Shown one piece after another: positions 24,265-30,727 of a DNA stretch of 32,023 nucleotides; the stretch's first letter is position 1; each line of letters begins with the position of its first letter. The stretch comes from Actinomycetota bacterium. GTDB taxonomy: Bacteria > Actinomycetota > Acidimicrobiia > Acidimicrobiales > Ilumatobacteraceae. Below the pieces are notes generated by a model that was given only the letters and a program-made list of their open reading frames with translations, was not told the origin of the DNA and did not search any database. The DNA lies in NCBI GenBank assembly GCA_027592925.1, contig JAQCJO010000012.1, positions 1-32,023 of the forward strand, written 5' to 3'. Made by a program: the position numbers and the translations under genes.

Positions 24265-24767
24265 GTGCGTTTTACGAATTTGATCAAGCCGATGCTTTTA
24301 CAAGCGGAGCAATTGGCGAGCCGGGTTCGCGACTGTTTGTCATTCAAGTGCGAGCCGATGGACAACGCGTGACGATGAAGTGTGAAAAGCAGCAAGTGGC
24401 AGCACTTGCGCAATACATGCGCCAACTGCTCGCTGACGCGCCAGCCGCATATGACAGACCAATTAATGATGCGATGCAACTCTCTTCCCCTATCGACATC
24501 GAGTTTGTTGTTGGCACAGTGGGCATCGCCTACGACTCACGCAACGATCGCATGGTCGTGCAGATTGAGGAACTCGTGCCCACCAACGACGACAATGAGC
24601 CGATCGGTGATGCAGACCCAGGCCGTTTGCGGGTGCAAATGAGCCGTGGTCAGGCAGCAGGATTTTGTGAACATTCAGACGAGGTGGTGGCAGCCGGACG
24701 TCCTCCGTGCATTTTTTGCGGCCACCCGATTGATCTTGACGGTCACGCATGCCCACGAATGAACTAA
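24261..24767 (+). CDS. DUF3090 family protein with C-terminal zinc-knuckle-like motif
   Basis: A 168-aa cytoplasmic protein of unknown function restricted largely to actinobacteria. The body starts SAFYEFDQADAFTSGAIGEPGSRLFVIQ and includes FVVGTVGIAYDSRNDRMVVQIEEL. The end PPCIFCGHPIDLDGHACPR (CxxC...H..C) would bind zinc. The ATG at 24261 overlaps the phosphatase stop, and its 3' end overlaps the kinase-like gene by 19 nt, so the three are one translation unit. Nothing in the window defines the pathway. Confidence 0.93.
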   Translation: MSAFYEFDQADAFTSGAIGEPGSRLFVIQVRADGQRVTMKCEKQQVAALAQYMRQLLADAPAAYDRPINDAMQLSSPIDIEFVVGTVGIAYDSRNDRMVVQIEELVPTNDDNEPIGDADPGRLRVQMSRGQAAGFCEHSDEVVAAGRPPCIFCGHPIDLDGHACPRMN

Positions 24768-25450
24768 TAGAAATCCTGCTTCATGGGCAGGTCGAAATTG
24801 TTTCGCGCATGTCGCACAGCAGCAATGCAACTTTCCTAGTAACTGTTACTTGCAATGACAACGAAGTTCGCGGAATTTACAAGCCACTCAAAGGCGAACG
24901 CCCGTTGTGGGATTTTGAACCAGGTTTGCATCGCAACGAGGTTGCTGCTTACCGACTCTCTGAAGCAATGGGTTTAGGGATTGTGCCGCCAACGGTTTTG
25001 CGTGACGGCCCATTTGGCGAAGGCTCTGTGCAGCTTTTTGTTGATGTGGATGTGCAACAGCACTATTTCACTATTTTTGAGCAACGCGAAGATCTGCATG
25101 ACCAACTGCGAGCGGTGTGTGCATTTGACATTGTTGCGAACAACACCGACCGCAAAGGTGGGCATTGCCTCATTGATGCAGAGGACCACATTTGGGCGAT
25201 CGATCACGGCGTGTGCTTCTCCCCCGACTTCAAACTGCGCACAGTGATTTGGGAATTTGGTGGAGAAGAACTACCAGATAATCTTCGTACCGTCATTGAG
25301 CCGCTCATTGAGACTGTTCCTCTTGACATTGCCGCACTGCTCGGTAGCGAACAAGTTGGCGCTTTGCAAGAACGCGCACAGTGGATCTGTGAAGGCGGAG
25401 CATTTCCTATCGATCGCAGTGGCACGCGATATCCGTGGCCAATCCTTTGA
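24749..25450 (+). CDS. SCO1664-family protein (PI3/4-kinase-like fold)
   Basis: A 233-aa protein distantly like phosphatidylinositol 3/4-kinases. GIYKPLKGERPLWDF contains a likely ATP-binding Lys, HRNEVAAYRLSEAMG the helix C-like region, AFDIVANNTDRKGGHCL the catalytic loop (Asp/Asn pair), and IWAIDHGVCF the metal-binding DHG motif in place of DFG. All key kinase-like residues are kept, so it may be a small-molecule or protein kinase; the substrate is unknown. The ATG at 24749 lies inside the DUF3090 gene, and its own stop overlaps the next start by 16 nt. Confidence 0.9.
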   Translation: MPTNELIEILLHGQVEIVSRMSHSSNATFLVTVTCNDNEVRGIYKPLKGERPLWDFEPGLHRNEVAAYRLSEAMGLGIVPPTVLRDGPFGEGSVQLFVDVDVQQHYFTIFEQREDLHDQLRAVCAFDIVANNTDRKGGHCLIDAEDHIWAIDHGVCFSPDFKLRTVIWEFGGEELPDNLRTVIEPLIETVPLDIAALLGSEQVGALQERAQWICEGGAFPIDRSGTRYPWPIL

Positions 25451-26439
25451 GCGAGATCAATCAACTCATCGACCGCAGTGATCTCGATGGTTTGGTGCGC
25501 GCGGTAGACGACTTCTGTTCAAGCCGCGATTGGTCATCACTCTTGCAATTGCGCAACTCGTGCAGGCTCGCAACCGCAAGCGGCAAGCAACTGTGGCCGG
25601 CTTCGACGCTTGCCGAATACCGCCTTGCCTTGATCGCCCCTGCACACATCGCAGCCCAGGTGGTCGTAGAGGGTTCTGGAAGGTTTACTCTCGGACCACT
25701 CACTGAAGTAATTGCTCAAAACCATCAGTGGTCAGAACTGCAACACGAGTTGCCGCATTCGCCAATTGCGTCCTTCGTTGCACACGAGTGTGCATTGCGC
25801 GGTCAGCACATCGAAAACCCTGCTGATGTTTTTGATGCTCTCGAAACTCCGCTGGAATTACAGAATTGGGAGCCCAACTACGAACTAGCCGTCTATCGCG
25901 ACAACTCTGCAGAGTTTCCGTCGCCCGAACTTCCACCAACGTCAACAGGTCGTGTTGTAACTGCTGCTACTTCATCAGAGATAGCAATTGTTCAGGACAA
26001 TGTTGTCGCAGATGCAGTGCACCAGCTCGTTGGTGCTTGGACAACGTCATCCAATGGAAAACTGCAGGTTGGTGCAGCACGCGGTGACGAAACTCATGCA
26101 CTTGCATCTCTGAGCATTACATCGGCAACACCGCGCGCGCTTCAACCAACTCATGCTCTGTCATTATTGGCTTGGGCCGGCGCAAGTGGTGGCGCATTTG
26201 GTCGGCGTCGTGGTGCTGCCGCAGGGCGTGACAGTGCATGGTGGTTGCTTGGCGCACTCTCCGGGCGGGCAGATCAATGGCCTCTCAAAAACGATGAGAT
26301 TGGCGACGTGCTGCATTCGTTGAAGTGGTGGTGGTTCGATGCAGACCAGAGCCCAACTGGCTGGCAACTGCAACTTGTGATCGTTGACGAGCAACGCGGT
26401 TTATCCTGGGCGATCAATGCTCGAGATTCGGTTGCTTGA
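25435..26439 (+). CDS. Unknown protein downstream of the SCO1664-family gene (334 aa)
   Basis: I do not recognise this protein. The GTG start at 25435 overlaps the preceding gene by 16 nt, so it is the fourth member of the operon. No signal peptide or clear membrane helix. The N-terminal ~150 residues look helical (EINQLIDRSDLDGLVRAV, LLQLRNSCRLATASG, STLAEYRLALIAPAH), reminiscent of a helical-repeat scaffold. The middle has a short Pro/Thr linker. The C-terminal part is Trp- and Ala-rich: LLAWAGASGGAFGRRRGAAAGRDSAWWLLGAL and LKWWWFDADQ, a pattern with an Arg-rich glycine loop. Those are descriptions only; no function is claimed. A consensus -35 of the next gene overlaps its stop codon. Confidence 0.8.
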   Translation: MANPLSEINQLIDRSDLDGLVRAVDDFCSSRDWSSLLQLRNSCRLATASGKQLWPASTLAEYRLALIAPAHIAAQVVVEGSGRFTLGPLTEVIAQNHQWSELQHELPHSPIASFVAHECALRGQHIENPADVFDALETPLELQNWEPNYELAVYRDNSAEFPSPELPPTSTGRVVTAATSSEIAIVQDNVVADAVHQLVGAWTTSSNGKLQVGAARGDETHALASLSITSATPRALQPTHALSLLAWAGASGGAFGRRRGAAAGRDSAWWLLGALSGRADQWPLKNDEIGDVLHSLKWWWFDADQSPTGWQLQLVIVDEQRGLSWAINARDSVA

Positions 26440-26466
26440 CAACTAGAGCACGACCTGTGTAACACT
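26436..26466 (+). promoter_or_regulatory. Promoter of the small coiled-coil membrane gene
   Basis: A perfect TTGACA (26436-26441), overlapping the upstream stop codon, lies 18 nt before TAACAC (26460-26465), which is 7 nt before the GTG at 26473. It supports independent, near-leaderless expression. Confidence 0.5.
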
Positions 26467-26472
26467 CAAAAC

Positions 26473-26712
26473 GTGGACGATGTAATTCAAAAAAACTTAG
26501 ATACGCGGTTTGATGAAATCGACAGGCGTTTCGATGCCATTGACCTTCAATTTGTCGAATTTCGTAACGATATGAACGAAGGTTTCAACCGAATTGAATA
26601 CTTCCTCACCCATCACTGGACGAGCAATTTCAGTTTGATGATCGCCACCAACATCGCAGTCTTTGGCACTGTCATTGCCTCGCTGGCATTCCTCTCTAGC
26701 TACCTCAAATAG
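26473..26712 (+). CDS. Small membrane protein with N-terminal coiled coil (79 aa)
   Basis: The first ~50 residues carry regular hydrophobic spacing (NLDTRFDEIDRRFDAIDLQF then VEFRNDMNEGFNRIEYFL), a short coiled coil of Phe/Ile heptads. One membrane helix follows (about 54-76, MIATNIAVFGTVIASLAFLSSYL). The chain should sit with the coil in the cytoplasm. Similar short coil-plus-anchor proteins are common next to phage or surface genes, but I know no specific family for this one. The GTG start and the promoter with perfect -35 make it a likely real gene despite its size. Confidence 0.7.
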   Translation: MDDVIQKNLDTRFDEIDRRFDAIDLQFVEFRNDMNEGFNRIEYFLTHHWTSNFSLMIATNIAVFGTVIASLAFLSSYLK

Positions 26713-26729
26713 GTAGTTGCCCTAAAGCA

Positions 26730-27698
26730 CTAGCCGCGTGATTTGAGCAGCTCGATGAGCTGTGGCAACACTTTGTGCACGTCGCCCACGATGCCAAGGT
26801 CTGCAACACCGAAGATCGGTGCTTCTTTGTCCTTGTTGATGGCAATGATGTTCTTTGAACCCTTCATGCCCACCATGTGCTGAGTTGCACCTGAGATGCC
26901 TGCTGCGATGTAGACAGTTGGCTTCACGACCTTGCCGGTCTGACCAACTTGGTAGCTGTAGGGAACCCAGCCGGCGTCGACGATTGCGCGCGATGCACCA
27001 GGTGCACCCTTGAGCAATGTTGCAAGCTCTTCAACAAGTGAATACTTGCCTGCTTCGCCCAAACCGCGACCACCTGAAACAACGATTGCTGCTTCGTCAA
27101 GCTTTGGACCACTGCTTGCCTCAACATGCACTGCCAAGACTTTTGCGCTGCCTGCAATACCAAGGTCAGGAATTGGTGCTGCAACAACTGGTGCTGCTGC
27201 TCCACCTGCCGACTCGGCAACGAAGCTCTTTGGACGGAACGACACCAAGTGTGGGCCGCTTCCTGTGAAGGCTGTGGCTACGAGTGAGTTACCACCAAAA
27301 ATTGGTGTTGTTGCAATCACACCGTCTGCAGACTCTGCAATGTCGGTGTTGTTTGTGAGCACTGTGCGATCAAGCTTGACCGACAAACGGGACATGATGT
27401 CGCGACCTTCGTAGTTCTGCGGAAACATGATCACGTTTGGTGTGTCGCCGCCGTCAATGATGGCTTTCATTGCACCCGAAACTGCTGGGCCCGACAATTT
27501 GCCAGCCAAGTCTCCGGTTGCATACACCTTTGTTGCGCCGTGCTCGCCGAGAGCACCAGCGATTGCTGTTGCGTCACCACCCACGAATGCTGTTACTGAT
27601 GCACCGATTGCGCGTGCCTTTGCAAGCAACTCGAGGGTGCCAGTTGTTGGCACATCACTGTTGGCTTGAGCGAATACCCAAATGTTGTTGATTGTCAT
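26730..27698 (-). CDS. etfA: Electron transfer flavoprotein alpha subunit
   Basis: FAD-binding subunit of ETF, which accepts electrons from acyl-CoA dehydrogenases such as the one at 17670-18914. The 322-aa protein ends with the FAD domain: SGRGLGEAGKYSLVEELATLL, RAIVDAGWVPYSYQVGQTGKVVKPTVYIAAGISGATQH is split here by function into the conserved VGQTGK and GISGA motifs, then KDKEAPIFGVADLGIVGD. The ATG at 27698 has a good Shine-Dalgarno (GAGGA, 8 nt). It lies 10 nt after etfB, so the pair is cotranscribed. No linked ETF-quinone oxidoreductase is in the window. Confidence 0.95.
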   Translation of the reverse strand: MTINNIWVFAQANSDVPTTGTLELLAKARAIGASVTAFVGGDATAIAGALGEHGATKVYATGDLAGKLSGPAVSGAMKAIIDGGDTPNVIMFPQNYEGRDIMSRLSVKLDRTVLTNNTDIAESADGVIATTPIFGGNSLVATAFTGSGPHLVSFRPKSFVAESAGGAAAPVVAAPIPDLGIAGSAKVLAVHVEASSGPKLDEAAIVVSGGRGLGEAGKYSLVEELATLLKGAPGASRAIVDAGWVPYSYQVGQTGKVVKPTVYIAAGISGATQHMVGMKGSKNIIAINKDKEAPIFGVADLGIVGDVHKVLPQLIELLKSRG

Positions 27699-27708
27699 GA
27701 TGTTGTCC

Positions 27709-28485
27709 TCAAATCACTTTCAAGTTCTCAAGAAATACAACTATTTTTTCAAATGCTGTGCCGTCATCTTCAACGACATCACCGGCTTGACGTGCTTCGG
27801 CTTGCGTTACCGAAACAATTTTTTGTCCGGCACCGGCCCATCCAGTTGGTGTGACACCAAGGTCAGATGCAGTAAAAGTTTCTACTGGCTTTGACTTTGC
27901 AGCCATGATGCCTTTGAAGCTTGGGTAGCGAGGCTCGACCACACCAGCGGTAACGCTGATGAGTGCAGGCAGTTGACATTCGACTTCGTCATAACCTGCT
28001 TCGCTCTGGCGATTTACTTTCAAGGTTGTGCCAGACACTTCAACTTTTTTTGCAAACGTGATTGACGGCATGCCGAGCAACTCTGCAATTTGTTCTGGCA
28101 CAGTGCCCGTGTATCCATCGGATGATTCGGTTGCGGCGATGATCAAGTCGACTGCACCCATCTTCTGAATTGCTGCTGCAAGAATTTTTGCTGTGGTCAA
28201 CGCATCAGAACCCGCAAGTGCTGGATCGCTCACGAGAACACCCTTGGCTGCGCCCATTGCAAGCGCAGTGCGCATGCCGGACATTTCGCCGTTAGGCGCC
28301 ATCGACACAACCATCACTTCGCCACTGCCTGCAGTGGTGACAAGTTGCAACGCCATCTCGACGCCGTAACCATCAGACTCATCCAAGATGAGTTTGCCGT
28401 CACGCTTGAGTGCGTTGGTGGCGCTATCGAGAGCACCTGGGGTGGCTGGGTCGGGAATTTGCTTGACGCATACGACGATGATCAT
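27709..28485 (-). CDS. etfB: Electron transfer flavoprotein beta subunit
   Basis: AMP-binding subunit of ETF. Starts MIIVVCVKQIPDP, with DESDGYGVEMALQL and the ETF beta signature region (VNRQSEAGYDEVECQLPALISVT). The frame extends to 28641, but that segment covers the divergent promoter region and is unlike the family. The ATG at 28485 gives 258 aa, normal length, with GGAGG just upstream and TAACAA 7 nt away. The ending VFLENLKVI fits. Diverges from the lipid kinase gene. Confidence 0.95.
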   Translation of the reverse strand: MIIVVCVKQIPDPATPGALDSATNALKRDGKLILDESDGYGVEMALQLVTTAGSGEVMVVSMAPNGEMSGMRTALAMGAAKGVLVSDPALAGSDALTTAKILAAAIQKMGAVDLIIAATESSDGYTGTVPEQIAELLGMPSITFAKKVEVSGTTLKVNRQSEAGYDEVECQLPALISVTAGVVEPRYPSFKGIMAAKSKPVETFTASDLGVTPTGWAGAGQKIVSVTQAEARQAGDVVEDDGTAFEKIVVFLENLKVI

Positions 28486-28572
28486 GCCTCCATTGTTACC
28501 GATGCGTAAGGCTTTTACCCAACCCGAAACCACGGAATATGTGGCTGTGACACGAGTTACCGCAGGCACTGG

Positions 28573-28585
28573 TAAAATTTCTCTC
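28573..28585 (+). promoter_or_regulatory. Leaderless promoter of the lipid kinase gene
   Basis: TAAAAT (28573-28578) ends 7 nt before an in-frame TTG (28586). No good -35 at 16-18 nt. The placement supports the TTG as start. Confidence 0.45.
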
Positions 28586-29506
28586 TTGCGTATTCTGCTG
28601 ATTGTCAACTCATTTGCCTCGTCGGTAACGCCCCGCAACACCGTGCTCGTGCATCAGCACTTGGCCAAGTACCACGATGTGCAGGTTGTCGAAACCAACG
28701 AGCGCGGTCACGCCACCCGTTTTGCCCAAGATGCAGCCGCCCATGGCCTCGACTGCGTGGTCGCATTTGGTGGCGATGGCACCTTGAACGAAGTAGCCAC
28801 TGGCTTGGCTGACAGCAACACCGCGCTCGCCATGTTGCCGGGCGGATCGACAAATGTGTTTGTGCGCTCGCTTGGCATCGCCAACGAACCTATGGTTGCG
28901 CTCACTCAATTGACCACCGGCATTGAGCGCAACGAAATCGAGCGCGTCAGTCTTGGCAAAGCAAATGGTCGCTACTTTTGCTTTCACGCTGGAATCGGAT
29001 ATGACGCAGCAGTTGTCGAGCAAGTCGAGCGAAGGTCATCGCTCAAGAGACTTGTTGGTCAGCCGCTGTTTGCGTATGCCGCAATGCAGACATGGTTTGT
29101 CTCGTACAACCGCAAGTACCCGCACTTCACTCTCGACATTGACGGCCGACATATCCCCAACGCGTTCTTTACCGTGGTGCTCAACACCAACCCTTACACC
29201 TTCGTTGGCAAACACGCCATCAACTTGGCGCCTGCTGCTGCGCTAGAAAAGAAACTCACGGTTGTCACGTTTCGCAAGATGACAACACCGCTCTTGATGC
29301 GGGCAATGTACAGTGCGATACGTGGCGATGGAGTTCACACCTCGTCGGGCATTGATGTGGCAACCGATGTCGAAAAAGTTTCGTTAAGTTTTCCCGCGCC
29401 GTTTCCTTATCAACTCGACGGCGATTACTTGGGCGAGACAACTTCGCTTGAGATTGAGCACTGCCCTGCGGCGCTGTTGCTCGTGCGACCAACTGTTGAT
29501 TTCTAG
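28586..29506 (+). CDS. Diacylglycerol kinase-like lipid kinase
   Basis: Phosphorylates a lipid or sphingoid-type acceptor with ATP, in the DAGK catalytic family (YegS/DgkB relatives). LRILLIVNSFAS opens the fold, VVAFGGDGTLNEVATGL is the nucleotide-binding GGDGT motif, and AMLPGGSTNVFVRSLG the second ATP site. The C-terminal beta domain ends with LDGDYLGETTSLEIEHCPAALLLV. I start at the TTG at 28586 (306 aa), where homology begins and where a -10 box sits 7 nt before. The longer frame from 28388 is antisense to etfB. It converges on the glycerophosphodiesterase gene. Confidence 0.88.
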   Translation: MRILLIVNSFASSVTPRNTVLVHQHLAKYHDVQVVETNERGHATRFAQDAAAHGLDCVVAFGGDGTLNEVATGLADSNTALAMLPGGSTNVFVRSLGIANEPMVALTQLTTGIERNEIERVSLGKANGRYFCFHAGIGYDAAVVEQVERRSSLKRLVGQPLFAYAAMQTWFVSYNRKYPHFTLDIDGRHIPNAFFTVVLNTNPYTFVGKHAINLAPAAALEKKLTVVTFRKMTTPLLMRAMYSAIRGDGVHTSSGIDVATDVEKVSLSFPAPFPYQLDGDYLGETTSLEIEHCPAALLLVRPTVDF

Positions 29507-29520
29507 TGAGCGATTTCTAG
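29498..29520 (+). repeat. 9-bp direct repeat at the kinase stop codon
   Basis: GATTTCTAG occurs at 29498-29506, ending the kinase gene, and again at 29512-29520, just before the convergent gene's stop. A local duplication of no clear role; no terminator hairpin is present in this gap. Confidence 0.6.
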
Positions 29521-30273
29521 TTATTGACTTTTAGCGATTACTTCAAGCGCCACGTCAGGCTTGTTCGTGCACAAGCCGTCAACACCCCATTCCAGCAGCT
29601 CGGTCATTCGCACAGGATTATCAATCGTCCAGGTGTTGACACTCAGGCCATGCAGGTGCATGGTCGTGATCACGTGCTGCGTGAGAGTTTTGACATAGGG
29701 GTGAAGCGCACTATGCCCGCTTGCTCGCAGGTCTGCAGCCACATTTTCGGCTCGTGCATCATCAACAGTCATGGTCAGCCATGCCGTTGGCAACTCTGGC
29801 CACAGTGCATGCACAGCGTCGATTGTTTCGCGCCTAAACGACGAGATCAGCCACTGATTTGGTGCGCCACGGCCGCGCAGCATCGCAACCATCTTGCCCG
29901 CCAGTATTTCGGCTGGATCAAAATCGGGCTCGCTCGCATCATTTTTGATCTCGATATTGACCCACATGCCTTCGCAGGCGTCCAACGCTTCTTCAAGCGT
30001 GCAAATATGATCTGGCAACTCATCCTTATCGAGCACGATAATCTGCCGACCGTTTGCAAGAACCGAATTGTGATGCACAATCATTTCGCCGCTCTTACAT
30101 AAACGAACATCAAGCTCTACTGCGTGCGCGCCCATTGCTTTTGCTCGGCGAAATGCCAGCAGTGTATTTTCGGGTTCGACCGCGGATGCTCCGCGATGCG
30201 CAAGAACTTGAGGCGCACCTAATGAGTCATAGGGCTTCCAATAATTACCCACCAGACCGCAGGGTACAGCCAC
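29521..30273 (-). CDS. Glycerophosphodiester phosphodiesterase family protein
   Basis: Hydrolyses glycerophosphodiesters to glycerol 3-phosphate and an alcohol. LAHRGASAVEPENTL carries the His and Glu-Asn-Thr motif, AVELDVRLCKSGEMIVHHN the Glu and Asp metal ligands and catalytic His (the usual VHHD is VHHN here), and VNIEIKND a further Glu. The C-terminal NTWTIDNPVRMTELLEWGVDGLCTNKPDVAL is typical. I start at the GTG at 30273 (250 aa), with TATTTT ending 6 nt before it. An in-frame TTG at 30318 would add a very AT-rich hydrophobic stretch (FYFYLYLYF) that could be a membrane anchor; I think it is the promoter instead. The gene converges on the lipid kinase. Confidence 0.82.
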   Translation of the reverse strand: MAVPCGLVGNYWKPYDSLGAPQVLAHRGASAVEPENTLLAFRRAKAMGAHAVELDVRLCKSGEMIVHHNSVLANGRQIIVLDKDELPDHICTLEEALDACEGMWVNIEIKNDASEPDFDPAEILAGKMVAMLRGRGAPNQWLISSFRRETIDAVHALWPELPTAWLTMTVDDARAENVAADLRASGHSALHPYVKTLTQHVITTMHLHGLSVNTWTIDNPVRMTELLEWGVDGLCTNKPDVALEVIAKSQ

Positions 30274-30285
30274 TAATGCAAAATA
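30274..30285 (-). promoter_or_regulatory. Leaderless promoter of the glycerophosphodiesterase gene
   Basis: On the minus strand TATTTT (30280-30285) ends 6 nt before the GTG at 30273, with an A/T-rich tract upstream to 30312 that may aid RNA polymerase binding. Confidence 0.45.
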
Positions 30286-30323
30286 CAAGTACAAATAAAA
30301 ATAAAAAATAATTGCCAAGACTC

Positions 30324-30352
30324 TTGAAATTGCCCTCTGCCCTGCCTATCGT
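30324..30352 (+). promoter_or_regulatory. whiB promoter
   Basis: TTGAAA (30324-30329) and TATCGT (30347-30352) are exactly 17 nt apart. Start of transcription near 30359 gives a leader of about 30 nt. The region also separates whiB from the divergent phosphodiesterase. Confidence 0.6.
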
Positions 30353-30388
30353 GACAACGTCTCACTGGCCTACTCAACGAAATCACAG

Positions 30389-30700
30389 GTGATCAACTTG
30401 TCAATACTTGCTACCAGTCTTGCTCTCGGATCCGCTGATTACTCGTGGCGCAACGAAGCGCTTTGTCGAGACACCGACCCAGAATTGTTCTTCCCAATTG
30501 GCACAACTGGCCAAGCTCTCTTGCAAATCAGTGAAGCAAAGAATGTTTGTTGCGAGTGCACCGTCAAGCGCGAGTGTCTAGAGTTCGCCATCGAGACCAA
30601 CCAAGACTGCGGTATCTGGGGTGGTTTGTCAGAAGACGAGCGACGTGATGTTCGACGCAAAATGGCTGCAGAGCGTCGCGCAGCCCGCGCAACTGCCTAA
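30389..30700 (+). CDS. WhiB-family iron-sulfur transcriptional regulator
   Basis: An actinobacteria-specific [4Fe-4S] regulator. The 103-aa protein has WRNEALCRDTDPELFFP (C26), CECTVKRECLEFA (C54, C57, C63 in the C-x2-C-x5-C spacing), the GIWGG turn (75-79) and a basic C-terminal DNA-binding tail RRDVRRKMAAERRAAR. It resembles WhiB1/WhiB2-type proteins. The start is a GTG at 30389; the 15 residues before the WRNEALC motif are hydrophobic and atypical, so a later start is possible. The promoter 36 nt upstream supports a separate transcript. Confidence 0.93.
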   Translation: MINLSILATSLALGSADYSWRNEALCRDTDPELFFPIGTTGQALLQISEAKNVCCECTVKRECLEFAIETNQDCGIWGGLSEDERRDVRRKMAAERRAARATA

Positions 30701-30727
30701 CCCCCACTTCACGTAAGATCACTTCTC

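Noticed and set aside
30274-30318. TTG start adding FYFYLYLYF to the phosphodiesterase
   Set aside because: AT-rich tract fits a promoter better: -10 box exactly 6 nt before GTG 30273, and the divergent whiB promoter is next to it. A membrane anchor remains possible.
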